Under the pieces are notes generated by a model, which was not told where the DNA came from, made no database searches, and saw only the letters and a list, made by a program, of their open reading frames with translations. The position numbers and the translations under genes are program-made. Below, in pieces: positions 1 through 7,941 of a DNA stretch of 64,000 nucleotides. This stretch comes from Patescibacteria group bacterium. Its GTDB lineage: Bacteria > Patescibacteriota > Minisyncoccia > Moranbacterales > GWC2-37-73. Position 1 is the stretch's first letter. Every line of letters starts with the position of its first letter. Location of the stretch: contig JAKLIP010000003.1 in assembly GCA_022709545.1 (NCBI GenBank), positions 22,867 through 86,866 of the forward strand. Direction: 5' to 3'.

Positions 1-354
1 ATAATTCAGAAGATCCTTTAGATCTTCTTTATAATAAAGATCGTCTCCCATAACCACCATAAACTTGCCTTTTAATAAATCTTTGCAGGTATGCACTGCC
101 CCGCCGGTGCCGTTTAATTTTTCCTGCACAACATATTTGATTTTTCGTCCATTGAACTCATCTCCGAAATATTTCTGAATCTGGTCACCAAGATGATTAA
201 TAACAATAATAACTTCGTCAACAATTTCTGGCAAAAAATTTATAGTATACTCCAAAATTGGTTTTTCCTTAACTAAAAGCATCGCCTTGGGAATATCATA
301 CGTTAATGGTTGCATCCGTGTTCCCTTTCCAGCGGCTAAAATCACTGCTTGCAT
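1..354 (-). CDS. Sugar-phosphate nucleotidyltransferase, N-terminal 118 residues (runs off the window)
   Basis: The frame begins at an ATG on the minus strand and runs off the left window edge, so only the N-terminal part is present. It opens MQAVILAAGKGTRM, the glycine-rich nucleotide-binding signature of NDP-sugar pyrophosphorylases (GlmU/RmlA/mannose-1-phosphate guanylyltransferase superfamily). Further on are KPILEY, the GTGGAVHTC segment and VVMGDDLYY, the usual place of the metal-binding aspartate. The family joins a sugar-1-phosphate to an NTP for cell-surface glycan synthesis. It starts 12 bases after the leuS stop codon, so it is probably cotranscribed with leuS. The sugar and nucleotide cannot be told from this half. 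Confidence 0.85.
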   Translation of the reverse strand, partial: MQAVILAAGKGTRMQPLTYDIPKAMLLVKEKPILEYTINFLPEIVDEVIIVINHLGDQIQKYFGDEFNGRKIKYVVQEKLNGTGGAVHTCKDLLKGKFMVVMGDDLYYKEDLKDLLNY

Positions 355-366
355 AATTTTTTATTT

Positions 367-2799
367 TTAACTGATTACGATATTTATTAGTCTGCCAGCA
401 ACAAAAATTATTTTCTTTATTTCTTTGCCTTCAATAAATGACTTTATCTTCTCCCTTTCCAAGGCTGTTTCTTTGGCTTCGTCTTCCGTCACGTCTGGTG
501 CCACAAAAATTTTGTCACGTAATTTTCCATTTACCTGTACAACCATCTCTATTTCTTCTTCTTTGAGATATTTTTCGTCAGCCTCTGGCCATTTTTCTTT
601 AAATATTGATTCTTTATTACCCAATTGTGACCAAAGCTCTTCAGTTATATGTGGAGCAAAAGGGCTAAGAACAGTCAGGAATAATTTATATTCAGAAGCC
701 ATTAAAACCTTTTCTTTTTCCATGGCATTTACTAAAATCATCATTTGTGAAATTGCAGTATTAAATCTAAAGTTTTCAATATCTTCTGTAACTTTCTTTA
801 TAGTTTTATTGAGCAATATTTGAACATTATTATCTGCTATGTTTTGATCGCTGATTTTTGATTGTAAATTCCAAACTTTTTCTAAAAATCTCACGATACC
901 AATTATTCCCTTTGTATTCCATGGTTTCATAGCTTCTAGTGGACCCATAAACATTTCGAACATCCTAAGTGCATCAGCGCCATATTCATCCACAACTTTG
1001 TCCGGGTTAATGACATTGCCGAAAGACTTAGACATTTTACGACTGTCTTCAGCTAAAATTATGCCTTGGTGTCTTAGCTTTAAAAATGGTTCATCAAAGT
1101 TAACATAGCCTAAGTTATGCAAAACCTTGGTAAAAAATCTGGCATAAAGCAGGTGTAAAACTGAATGTTCCGCTCCTCCGACATACAAATCAACCGGCAA
1201 CCATTGCTTCAGCATTTCCAGACTAGCAAATTCTTTGTCATTTTTTGGATCACTATAACGCAGATAATACCAAGATGAACAAACAAATGTGTCCATAGTA
1301 TCTGATTCTCTTCTGGCTTTTTCGCCACAATTAGGACATTTAACATCATGGAATTTTTTAGATTTCACTAATGGTGATTCGCCTGTCGGCATGAAGTCAA
1401 CATCATCCGAAAGCAGAACCGGCAGATTTTTTTCCAGTGCTGGAACTTCACCGCATTTATCACAATAAATTATTGGAATTGGAGCACCCCAATATCTTTG
1501 ACGCGAAACTAACCAGTCCCGCAATTTGTAGTTTACAGTTCCATGACCAATTCCCTCTTTTTCCAGCCACTGGGTTAGTTTTTTACGGGCTTCTTCTGAT
1601 GTTAAATCATTATACTCGCCAGAATTTACTAAAATACCATCTTCCGTATAAGCCCTTTTTTCAATTGATGATTCTCCTTCTCTGCTTTTTATGACTTCTT
1701 CTATTTTTAAATTAAACTTCTTGGCAAATTCATAATCTCTTTCATCATGAGCCGGCACAGCCATGACTGCGCCTGTGCCATAGTGCGCTAATACAAAATC
1801 AGATACAAAAAGCGGAATTTCTTCTTTCGTAAATGGATTAATAACTTTCATTCCCTTTAATTCAATGCCTGTTTTTTCCTTAGTTTCTGAAATTCTTTGC
1901 AGTTCCGATTTTTTCTTAGCTTCAGCAACGTATTTTTTAACTTCTTTCCAATTCAAGATCTGAGATTTAAGATCTGAAATTACTTTATGTTCAGGAGCAA
2001 TCAGGGCAAAAGTCATACCAAAAACTGTATCTAAGCGTGTGGTAAAAACTTCCAGATATTTATCTGTGTCGATAATCTGCATTTTAAACTGTGCGCCTTC
2101 TGATTTGTTTATCCAATTTTTCTGCGCTAATTTTGTTGACTCCGGCCAGTCAACTTTATCCAATCCATTAATAAGTCCGGATGTTTTTCCTTTATCTTCA
2201 ACAAAATCAGTAATCTTAAAAAACCACTGTTCCATATCTTTCTGAATAACTTGATTCTTACATCTTTCACAGATTCCACTTTCTGCTTGTTCATTAGCTA
2301 AAACCGTCTGACAAGATTCACACCAGTTTACCTTGGCTTTTTTCTTATAAGCTAATCCGTTTTTATAAAGCAGAAGAAAAAACCACTGCGTCCATTTATA
2401 ATATTCCGGATCAGCTGAACAAATTTCTCGCGACCAATCATAAGAAAAACCCATTCTGTTCATTTGTCCCTTGAAAGTCGCAATGGCTTTTCTAGTTGTT
2501 TCTAATGGATGAATTTTTGTTTTAATTGCGTAGTTTTCTGCCGGCAATCCAAAAGCGTCCCAGCCTTGAGGATGCAGAACATTTAGGCCTTTCATCCTTG
2601 AATATCTGGAAAGAATATCGGTCGCCGTATAACTTTCCACATGTCCGACATGCAAACCATCTCCTGATGGATATGGAAACATATCTAAAATATATTTTTT
2701 TTCTTTTTTTGAATCATTTTCAGCAAAATATAGCTCTGGGTTTTTCCCCCAGTAATCTTGCCATTTTTGTTCAATTTTTTTATGATCGTATTTTTTCAT
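367..2799 (-). CDS. leuS: Leucyl-tRNA synthetase
   Basis: Class I synthetase that charges tRNA-Leu in the cytoplasm. At 810 residues it has the usual bacterial length. The HIGH motif appears as GLHVGHVES near residue 50, preceded by FPYPSGD. A zinc-ribbon segment (CESCQ...CERCK) lies near residue 160, and a CP1 editing domain follows, with the TTRLDTVFG and GTGAVMAVPAHDERD motifs. KMSKSFGN is near residue 590, and the C terminus carries VQVNGKLRDK. The ATG start is supported by a promoter whose -10 box ends six bases upstream of it, so the mRNA should be leaderless. Upstream lies folD; the nucleotidyltransferase fragment follows after 12 bases. Confidence 0.97.
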   Translation of the reverse strand: MKKYDHKKIEQKWQDYWGKNPELYFAENDSKKEKKYILDMFPYPSGDGLHVGHVESYTATDILSRYSRMKGLNVLHPQGWDAFGLPAENYAIKTKIHPLETTRKAIATFKGQMNRMGFSYDWSREICSADPEYYKWTQWFFLLLYKNGLAYKKKAKVNWCESCQTVLANEQAESGICERCKNQVIQKDMEQWFFKITDFVEDKGKTSGLINGLDKVDWPESTKLAQKNWINKSEGAQFKMQIIDTDKYLEVFTTRLDTVFGMTFALIAPEHKVISDLKSQILNWKEVKKYVAEAKKKSELQRISETKEKTGIELKGMKVINPFTKEEIPLFVSDFVLAHYGTGAVMAVPAHDERDYEFAKKFNLKIEEVIKSREGESSIEKRAYTEDGILVNSGEYNDLTSEEARKKLTQWLEKEGIGHGTVNYKLRDWLVSRQRYWGAPIPIIYCDKCGEVPALEKNLPVLLSDDVDFMPTGESPLVKSKKFHDVKCPNCGEKARRESDTMDTFVCSSWYYLRYSDPKNDKEFASLEMLKQWLPVDLYVGGAEHSVLHLLYARFFTKVLHNLGYVNFDEPFLKLRHQGIILAEDSRKMSKSFGNVINPDKVVDEYGADALRMFEMFMGPLEAMKPWNTKGIIGIVRFLEKVWNLQSKISDQNIADNNVQILLNKTIKKVTEDIENFRFNTAISQMMILVNAMEKEKVLMASEYKLFLTVLSPFAPHITEELWSQLGNKESIFKEKWPEADEKYLKEEEIEMVVQVNGKLRDKIFVAPDVTEDEAKETALEREKIKSFIEGKEIKKIIFVAGRLINIVIS

Positions 2800-2805
2800 G
2801 TGTTT

Positions 2806-2834
2806 ATACTACCATAAATAAAGACTTTTATCAA
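2806..2834 (-). promoter_or_regulatory. leuS promoter, leaderless type
   Basis: On the minus strand TTGATA (2829-2834) and TAGTAT (2806-2811) are separated by 17 bases, and the -10 box is preceded by TGG (extended -10). Only six bases separate the -10 box from the leuS ATG, so transcription should begin at or next to the A of the start codon. The -35 box overlaps the folD stop codon. Confidence 0.6.
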
Positions 2835-3649
2835 TTATTTTCCTTTTGTTGAGCCTTAAAAGCCAAATATACGTTTTCCAAAAGACAGGCAATTGTGACA
2901 GGGCCTACTCCTCCTGGAACAGGAGACAAAAAACCATTTTTTTCTTCTACTGAAGCAAAATCAACATCTCCTATAACTTTCCCATTAAATTTTTCAATTC
3001 CACCATCAATTACAATGGCTTTGTCTTTAAGCATTTCTCCTTTTAATAATCCACAATGTCCAACAGCGCTTATTACAATATCAGCTTTTCTGATTTTATT
3101 CATATTTTCAGACATATTTTTTGCAATAAGATATTCTGTTTGAATGTTATTTTTTAAAAGCATTTTTGCCATAGTCTGTCCAAATTCATCAGAATTAGCA
3201 ATAACTATTGCTTTTTTTCTTTCTAAATTTTCTCCGCTGCTTTCCAGCAATAATAAAATTGCCTGAGGAAAAACAGGACTGAGTGCACTTTTACCGGAAA
3301 AGCCGTCGGCATCTTTTCTCGGATCGATATTGGATATTATTTTTTTAGCATTAAGAATTCTTGGCAAAGGCATTTGTACAATCATTCCGTGAATGTTCTT
3401 ATCATTATTTATTTTTTGTATAAGATCTATAACTTTATTTTCAGAAATATTTTCTTCCAAATCAAATCTTTGAAAATTTATGCCTATTTCCCTGGCTTTT
3501 TTTTCTTTAAGCGAAACATAAAGATGCGAAGCCTCGTCTTTTCCAACCAGAATAACAGCCATCCCTGGTTTTTTGTTGCTCATTGAAATATCGCTTTTTA
3601 AGCGATTCAGAATTTTATCGGCAATTGGTTTTCCATATAACAATATCAT
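2831..3649 (-). CDS. folD: Bifunctional methylenetetrahydrofolate dehydrogenase / methenyl-THF cyclohydrolase
   Basis: FolD interconverts 5,10-methylene-THF, methenyl-THF and 10-formyl-THF in the cytoplasm. At 272 residues it is a little shorter than typical (about 285). Visible motifs are YVSLKEKKA (with the catalytic lysine region), IVQMPLP, the D-x-DGF segment (DADGF) and a C-terminal PGGVGPVT signature. The usual NADP-binding GRSxxVGxP segment reads ANSDEFGQTM here, so that loop is divergent and cofactor choice may differ. Translation ends in TGA immediately followed by TAA. The leuS promoter overlaps its stop codon. Confidence 0.93.
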   Translation of the reverse strand: MILLYGKPIADKILNRLKSDISMSNKKPGMAVILVGKDEASHLYVSLKEKKAREIGINFQRFDLEENISENKVIDLIQKINNDKNIHGMIVQMPLPRILNAKKIISNIDPRKDADGFSGKSALSPVFPQAILLLLESSGENLERKKAIVIANSDEFGQTMAKMLLKNNIQTEYLIAKNMSENMNKIRKADIVISAVGHCGLLKGEMLKDKAIVIDGGIEKFNGKVIGDVDFASVEEKNGFLSPVPGGVGPVTIACLLENVYLAFKAQQKENN

Positions 3650-3682
3650 TTTTTAGTTTATGGCTATATTTATTATTTTTTA

Positions 3683-3712
3683 ATTATACCCTTTAAAAAC
3701 AAAAAGGGGCAA
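3683..3712 (-). promoter_or_regulatory. Probable folD promoter
   Basis: Minus-strand TTGCCC (3707-3712), an 18-base spacer and a perfect TATAAT (3683-3688) lie about 35 bases before the folD start. No Shine-Dalgarno sequence is obvious in the short AT-rich leader. Confidence 0.5.
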
Positions 3713-3773
3713 ATGTTTTTTATTTTTTTAAAACATAAAAAATAGCAAAGAAAAATTTAACACAAAAATAGAG

Positions 3774-3799
3774 AAAAATCGGTATTGATACCGATTTTT
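3774..3799 (-). terminator. Intrinsic terminator after tgt
   Basis: AAAAATCGGTAT and its exact reverse complement ATACCGATTTTT are separated by TG, giving a hairpin flanked by A and T tracts just downstream of the tgt stop codon on the minus strand. Confidence 0.75.
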
Positions 3800-3824
3800 C
3801 AACTTACCAAAACATTAACACTCC

Positions 3825-4931
3825 TTACTGTAACTTTTTCATTAATTCCAGATAAAAATTTAGGTTATGCAATGAAGCTAATTTCAAAAAAAGAGGATCC
3901 TTTGATTTAATTAAGTGATTAAGGTAAGCTTTAGTATAATTTTGGCAAGCATAGCAATTGCAATTTTTATCAATAGGTGTAAAATCATTCCTGAATTTTT
4001 CATTTCTGATATTTATTGTTTTATAAAAATCCTTTTTTTGTATGTCTTCTTTTTTCCAAATAAATAACCTACCGTGCCTTCCTTCCCTTGTTGGAATAAC
4101 ACAGTCAAACATATCCCATCCCATATGCACACATTTAACAATATCTTCTGGAGTTCCTACACCTAAGGCAAATCGCAATGATTTTTCAGGAATAAGATCA
4201 GCAGTAAATTCCAAAACGTCTTTTAAAAATTTTCCTCCACTGTCAACGTGCCTAGCTCCAAATCCATAACCGTCAAATCCTATTTTTATAAGATTTTCTG
4301 TACAATATTTCCTTAAATCCTTATATTCCCCTCCTTGAATAACCCCAAAAAGAAGTGGTCGATTTTTTTGTTTTATTTTTCTTTTTTCAATCTGTTTTCC
4401 ATATTCAACTTTACATCTTTTGGCCCAAGAAATTGTCCTTTCTACTGATTTTTTTATTTTTTCTTTGCTGTAATTATTTGGCGGTGGGTCATCCAAGCAA
4501 ACCATCATATCTACCCCTAAATCAAACTGTATTTGCATGGCTTTCTCTGGCGTTAATTCATGCCTTAATCCATCCAAGGGCGATTTAAAAATAACCTTTT
4601 TATCAGTAATTTTGCCCATTTTTGGATTTTTATGAATAAGGGAAAAAACCTGGTAACCTCCACTATCTGATAGAAGTGGATTATTCCAATTCATGAATTT
4701 ATGGATACCACCCGACTTAGTTATAGTTTTAATCCCAGGCTGAAGGTATAAATGATAGGTATTTACAACCATAGGACCCATGCCAATTTTTTTTAAATCA
4801 TTCTCGGAAAGAGACCTAACAAAACCCCTGGTTGCGTCAGGCATAAAAAACGGGGTTTTAATAACTCCGTTTTTAGTATATAAAATACCCTTGCGATGCT
4901 TTTTTTGTTGCGATAATAATTTAATTCCCAT
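3825..4931 (-). CDS. tgt: tRNA-guanine transglycosylase family protein
   Basis: Exchanges guanine 34 of GUN-anticodon tRNAs for a 7-deazaguanine. The catalytic aspartates are in LLSDSGGYQVF (near residue 90) and DCVIPTREGRHGRLF (near residue 275). The zinc site is CNCYACQ...H, and GVIQGG is present. At 368 residues it has normal length. The loop that reads GGLAVGE in typical bacterial enzymes and takes part in base recognition is instead FGARHVDSGG near residues 222-232, so the substrate may not be standard preQ1. A terminator follows, and a palindrome sits in the likely promoter spacer. No queuosine pathway genes are seen in this window. Confidence 0.9.
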   Translation of the reverse strand: MGIKLLSQQKKHRKGILYTKNGVIKTPFFMPDATRGFVRSLSENDLKKIGMGPMVVNTYHLYLQPGIKTITKSGGIHKFMNWNNPLLSDSGGYQVFSLIHKNPKMGKITDKKVIFKSPLDGLRHELTPEKAMQIQFDLGVDMMVCLDDPPPNNYSKEKIKKSVERTISWAKRCKVEYGKQIEKRKIKQKNRPLLFGVIQGGEYKDLRKYCTENLIKIGFDGYGFGARHVDSGGKFLKDVLEFTADLIPEKSLRFALGVGTPEDIVKCVHMGWDMFDCVIPTREGRHGRLFIWKKEDIQKKDFYKTINIRNEKFRNDFTPIDKNCNCYACQNYTKAYLNHLIKSKDPLFLKLASLHNLNFYLELMKKLQ

Positions 4932-4949
4932 GAGATAACATCATAATCA

Positions 4950-4965
4950 ATACGTTAGAACGTAT
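4950..4965. promoter_or_regulatory. Palindrome in the tgt promoter region (candidate operator)
   Basis: ATACGTT-AG-AACGTAT is a perfect inverted repeat with 7-base arms in the 55-base gap before tgt. On the minus strand it falls between a weak -35 (TTCTAT) and a -10-like TATGAT that ends eight bases before the tgt ATG. A repressor dimer site is plausible, but no matching regulator gene is seen nearby. Confidence 0.4.
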
Positions 4966-4986
4966 AGAATAAATTTAATTATTAGA

Positions 4987-6897
4987 TTACTTGATGACCT
5001 TACCGGCATACCCTACCTTGGGATCTTCTGAAAGCTGAGTATTTTTTTTCTCTTTTTTTATGTTTATATTTTGTCCTGTAAAACTATCGGTTGCGCTTAA
5101 AACAGATTCATTGAGAAGTGTAATGAACTGACCAAATTGGTTTAGCTGTGGAGTTATTTCAACTTGAAATGCAACTTCTCGTTTAGGCTTTAAAACTCCC
5201 GTCGCCGCATTTATATCACCAGCATCCCAAATAACCTCGTTAGTTCTTTCATTGTATGAAATTTTCTCACCTTCTGGATATACTTTTCCGGTCCAGCGTA
5301 CTCCCGATGGCAATGATGATATTATTTTTGTATTAGAAATATCATTGGAAATATTATCAACCAACCAATGCAAAGAGAAAGTAGTTGGTGATCCCACCTT
5401 GATAGGCATAGGACCCGTATTTGAAATCTTTGAATCATTATAAAATCCTTGGACATTAAAAAGTACTTTTGATGAAAGTTTCAGCTTTAAAACATCACTG
5501 CCTATGATCTTATTCGCATTATTGGTCACTGGAATATCTGGGCTATCTATTTTTGCAACAGAAGAAACTATAAAGTTTTTGTCAGATTCTTTTTCTACAG
5601 GAATCATTATTTTTACAGGGATTGAAAAGCCAACTGATCCTGATGCCTGAGGACTAATATTTTTTAGCTCTGGAATTTCTGATGCTTTCCAGGTTATTAA
5701 CCCTGTTTGTTCGGAATAAGATCCTCTGTCTACTTTTATTTTTGAAAAATCAAGAATATTTCCCTTAATTTGAGCGGTTATAATAGCATCACGAAGACCC
5801 ACAGAACCAGTATTTACATACTGGATTACATAAGAAAGTTTTTCTCCAGCATAAATAAAGTTTGAATCTTTTTTATATAAAGATTGATTTATTGTAAGAA
5901 TAGGAGAAATTATGTTAGTTTTATATTCTTGTTTATCAAAAATTGAAAAATTTCCATCCTCTCCAATGTGCCCGAGTGAGACAGAAATAGTTTCTTGATC
6001 TCCACTTTTGCCTTCAAGCTGACCATGAATTATTATTTTTCCGCTTTGCCCTGCTTCTAGGCTCAGTATATACCAATATGCATTTTTTTCAGATGGGTTT
6101 GGTTGCGCATCATTAAATTCAAATCCCTGAGGAAAATCAACCCTGATTTGTAAATCACTTATATTTTTTATATCATTGTTTTTATACTCAATCACATACT
6201 CAACTTCATTTCCACTAACTATTTCTTGCGGAGCCATTATATTAATTGAAATTGGTGAACCAGCTATTCTTACGCTAATTTCACTTTCCGTTGAAAGACT
6301 TTCTGAAGAATTAGCTGGAGTAAAAATAAGAGATGCATGCATATTAGCAGGAAAATCTTTGGGGGCATAAAAATTTCCCTTGAAATCAACCGTTCCTTCA
6401 TTTTTTGGTTCTATAGTGCCTATATTTATCAGACTTGAACCAAGGCTTAGGTATTTAACATTTACATTGTCAGATGATGGCTGAAAATTTTCAGTATAAG
6501 TTAATTTAATCTCAACATTTTTCAAGGCAATACGATTATCATTTTTATAATGTATTGTGTACTTAGTGGGTGCAGTGCTATCAACTTCCCTAGGTCCGTC
6601 AATATACACCGAAACCCGATCTTGATTAAATGCACTTTTTTTCCACCAATTATAAGTAAAATATCCAGCTAAAGAAATAATAAACAATAAAATGACTGAT
6701 GAAATTATCAATATCATTTTTTTTTGTTCAGGCGAAAGGCCTTTTTTGGGCCTGCTCCAGTTTTGTTGTTCGTCAAAAGGACTAGGTTGTTCGGGAAGAG
6801 ATTTGTTGGGATTATATTCGTTCCTTTCCTGGATGCGCTCAGGAACTACATTTGAATCATATTTATACAGTTCTTTATTGAGATCATTTAGAGACAT
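4987..6897 (-). CDS. Membrane-anchored extracellular protein with DUF11-like beta repeats
   Basis: A 636-residue protein of unknown function. Residues 1-60 are polar and proline-rich and probably cytoplasmic. One transmembrane helix follows (MILIISSVILLFIISLAGYF, about 61-83), then a large extracellular part. The exterior has about four repeats of the type VEYVIEYKNN / LSYVIQYVNTG / YTIHYKNDN followed by LPSGV- or FPQGF-like strands, as in DUF11/cell-surface repeat domains. It could be an envelope scaffold or adhesin. It lies between recO and tgt on the same strand. The function is inferred only from topology and repeats. Confidence 0.7.
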   Translation of the reverse strand: MSLNDLNKELYKYDSNVVPERIQERNEYNPNKSLPEQPSPFDEQQNWSRPKKGLSPEQKKMILIISSVILLFIISLAGYFTYNWWKKSAFNQDRVSVYIDGPREVDSTAPTKYTIHYKNDNRIALKNVEIKLTYTENFQPSSDNVNVKYLSLGSSLINIGTIEPKNEGTVDFKGNFYAPKDFPANMHASLIFTPANSSESLSTESEISVRIAGSPISINIMAPQEIVSGNEVEYVIEYKNNDIKNISDLQIRVDFPQGFEFNDAQPNPSEKNAYWYILSLEAGQSGKIIIHGQLEGKSGDQETISVSLGHIGEDGNFSIFDKQEYKTNIISPILTINQSLYKKDSNFIYAGEKLSYVIQYVNTGSVGLRDAIITAQIKGNILDFSKIKVDRGSYSEQTGLITWKASEIPELKNISPQASGSVGFSIPVKIMIPVEKESDKNFIVSSVAKIDSPDIPVTNNANKIIGSDVLKLKLSSKVLFNVQGFYNDSKISNTGPMPIKVGSPTTFSLHWLVDNISNDISNTKIISSLPSGVRWTGKVYPEGEKISYNERTNEVIWDAGDINAATGVLKPKREVAFQVEITPQLNQFGQFITLLNESVLSATDSFTGQNINIKKEKKNTQLSEDPKVGYAGKVIK

Positions 6898-6963
6898 AAT
6901 TTTTTGTATATTTTTTTATTTTATACCTGTTTTTATAATACCATAAAATGAGTGTTTTTCAAG

Positions 6964-7683
6964 TTAATTGTTCCACCTCAAAAACTCATTAACTACCAAA
7001 AGAGTGCTGTCACAATCTTCTTTAGTAGCCTGTATTTTTGCCAAAGTATTCATTTTATTTTGTAAAAACAATCGTATCATTTTTATAGCATTGGCACGTA
7101 CAATAATTGCCGCATCTTGGTTTTTTTCAGCACAAGAAAAACACAATGTTCCCCCATGTTTTGCATTAAATATGGGTGAACTCTCGGAAAGTTTTTTACT
7201 GCAAACAACACATGAATTTACTTCTATGGTATACCCAAGTTCGGACAATAGTTTGACGATGAAGCCTAATTTTAGCAGAACATGCTTTTTCTTGTCTTTA
7301 TTAACAGCACAAATATTAACAGTTTCTAAATAATTTTTAAGAAGTTCAAAAATAAAACGATCCGGATTTTCAAAATCAACCAATTTCTCAAATAAACCCA
7401 ACGCAGAAAAAACTTCCAGAATTGCTTCACTTTCACTTTTTACGGCTGTGAAATTATTTTCAACAATAGATCCAGTAATTTTTCCAATTCCTTTGGTTTT
7501 AATGATAGTTATGTCTGCCAAAGTTATATTTTCAAGCATAGAAGCTAATTTGGCATTAGATTTTCTAACTCCTTTAGCCAGGGATTTTATTTTCCCACCT
7601 TCAAGAGTATAAATCGTATATGTACGATCAGTTTCCCCTACATCACGTTTATTCAAAATAATTCCAGTATATTTATATTCCAT
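6964..7683 (-). CDS. recO: DNA repair protein RecO
   Basis: RecO acts with RecF/RecR in loading RecA onto SSB-coated gaps. The 239-residue protein opens with the OB-fold signature YKYTGIILNKRDVGETDRTYTIYT. A four-cysteine zinc motif (CVVC...CFSC) lies near residues 160-180, and the helical C-terminal part is present. The promoter directly upstream predicts a leaderless mRNA. The T-box operon ends in a terminator just upstream, so recO is a separate unit. Confidence 0.92.
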   Translation of the reverse strand: MEYKYTGIILNKRDVGETDRTYTIYTLEGGKIKSLAKGVRKSNAKLASMLENITLADITIIKTKGIGKITGSIVENNFTAVKSESEAILEVFSALGLFEKLVDFENPDRFIFELLKNYLETVNICAVNKDKKKHVLLKLGFIVKLLSELGYTIEVNSCVVCSKKLSESSPIFNAKHGGTLCFSCAEKNQDAAIIVRANAIKMIRLFLQNKMNTLAKIQATKEDCDSTLLVVNEFLRWNN

Positions 7684-7689
7684 ATCTTA

Positions 7690-7719
7690 ATTATAAGCAT
7701 AAAATTATGTTTAGGCCAA
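7690..7719 (-). promoter_or_regulatory. recO promoter, leaderless type
   Basis: Minus-strand TTGGCC (7714-7719), an 18-base spacer and a perfect TATAAT (7690-7695). Exactly six bases (TAAGAT) lie between the -10 box and the recO ATG, so the transcript should start at the start codon. The -35 overlaps the tail of the preceding terminator. Confidence 0.6.
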
Positions 7720-7747
7720 AGAAAAAGGCCTTGTTTTGCAAGACCTT
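7719..7747 (-). terminator. Intrinsic terminator ending the ileS operon
   Basis: On the minus strand AAGGTCTTG-CAAAA-CAAGGCCTT forms a stem with a single mismatch, followed by TTTCTTT. It comes directly after the 58-residue gene. Confidence 0.7.
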
Positions 7748-7751
7748 ATAC

Positions 7752-7928
7752 TTAATCAAATAAGCGACCAATAAACTTAAATGGCAAACCGAGCACACAA
7801 GAAGCTGCGAGAGCAATTAAAAGTATTACGGCAAAAATCCATAAAACAGGATTTCTACCACAGCTTTTCGTCCAATCTTCTATGGCGCTCATGAAAGTTT
7901 CCCATTCTTCTTCGAGAATTTTTTTCAT
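7752..7928 (-). CDS. Small single-pass membrane protein (58 aa)
   Basis: A short frame of 58 residues that reads MKKILEEEWETFMSAIEDW at the N terminus, then has one hydrophobic helix (VLWIFAVILLIALAASCVLG, about residues 28-47) and ends GRLFD. A strong Shine-Dalgarno AAAGGAGG sits five bases before the ATG, unusual among its neighbours. It begins 13 bases after the ileS stop and is followed at once by a terminator, so it is the last gene of the T-box-controlled operon. The function is unknown. The acidic amphipathic N terminus, hydrophobic helix and good ribosome binding site argue that it is real. Confidence 0.75.
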   Translation of the reverse strand: MKKILEEEWETFMSAIEDWTKSCGRNPVLWIFAVILLIALAASCVLGLPFKFIGRLFD

Positions 7929-7941
7929 GTATCCTCCTTTT

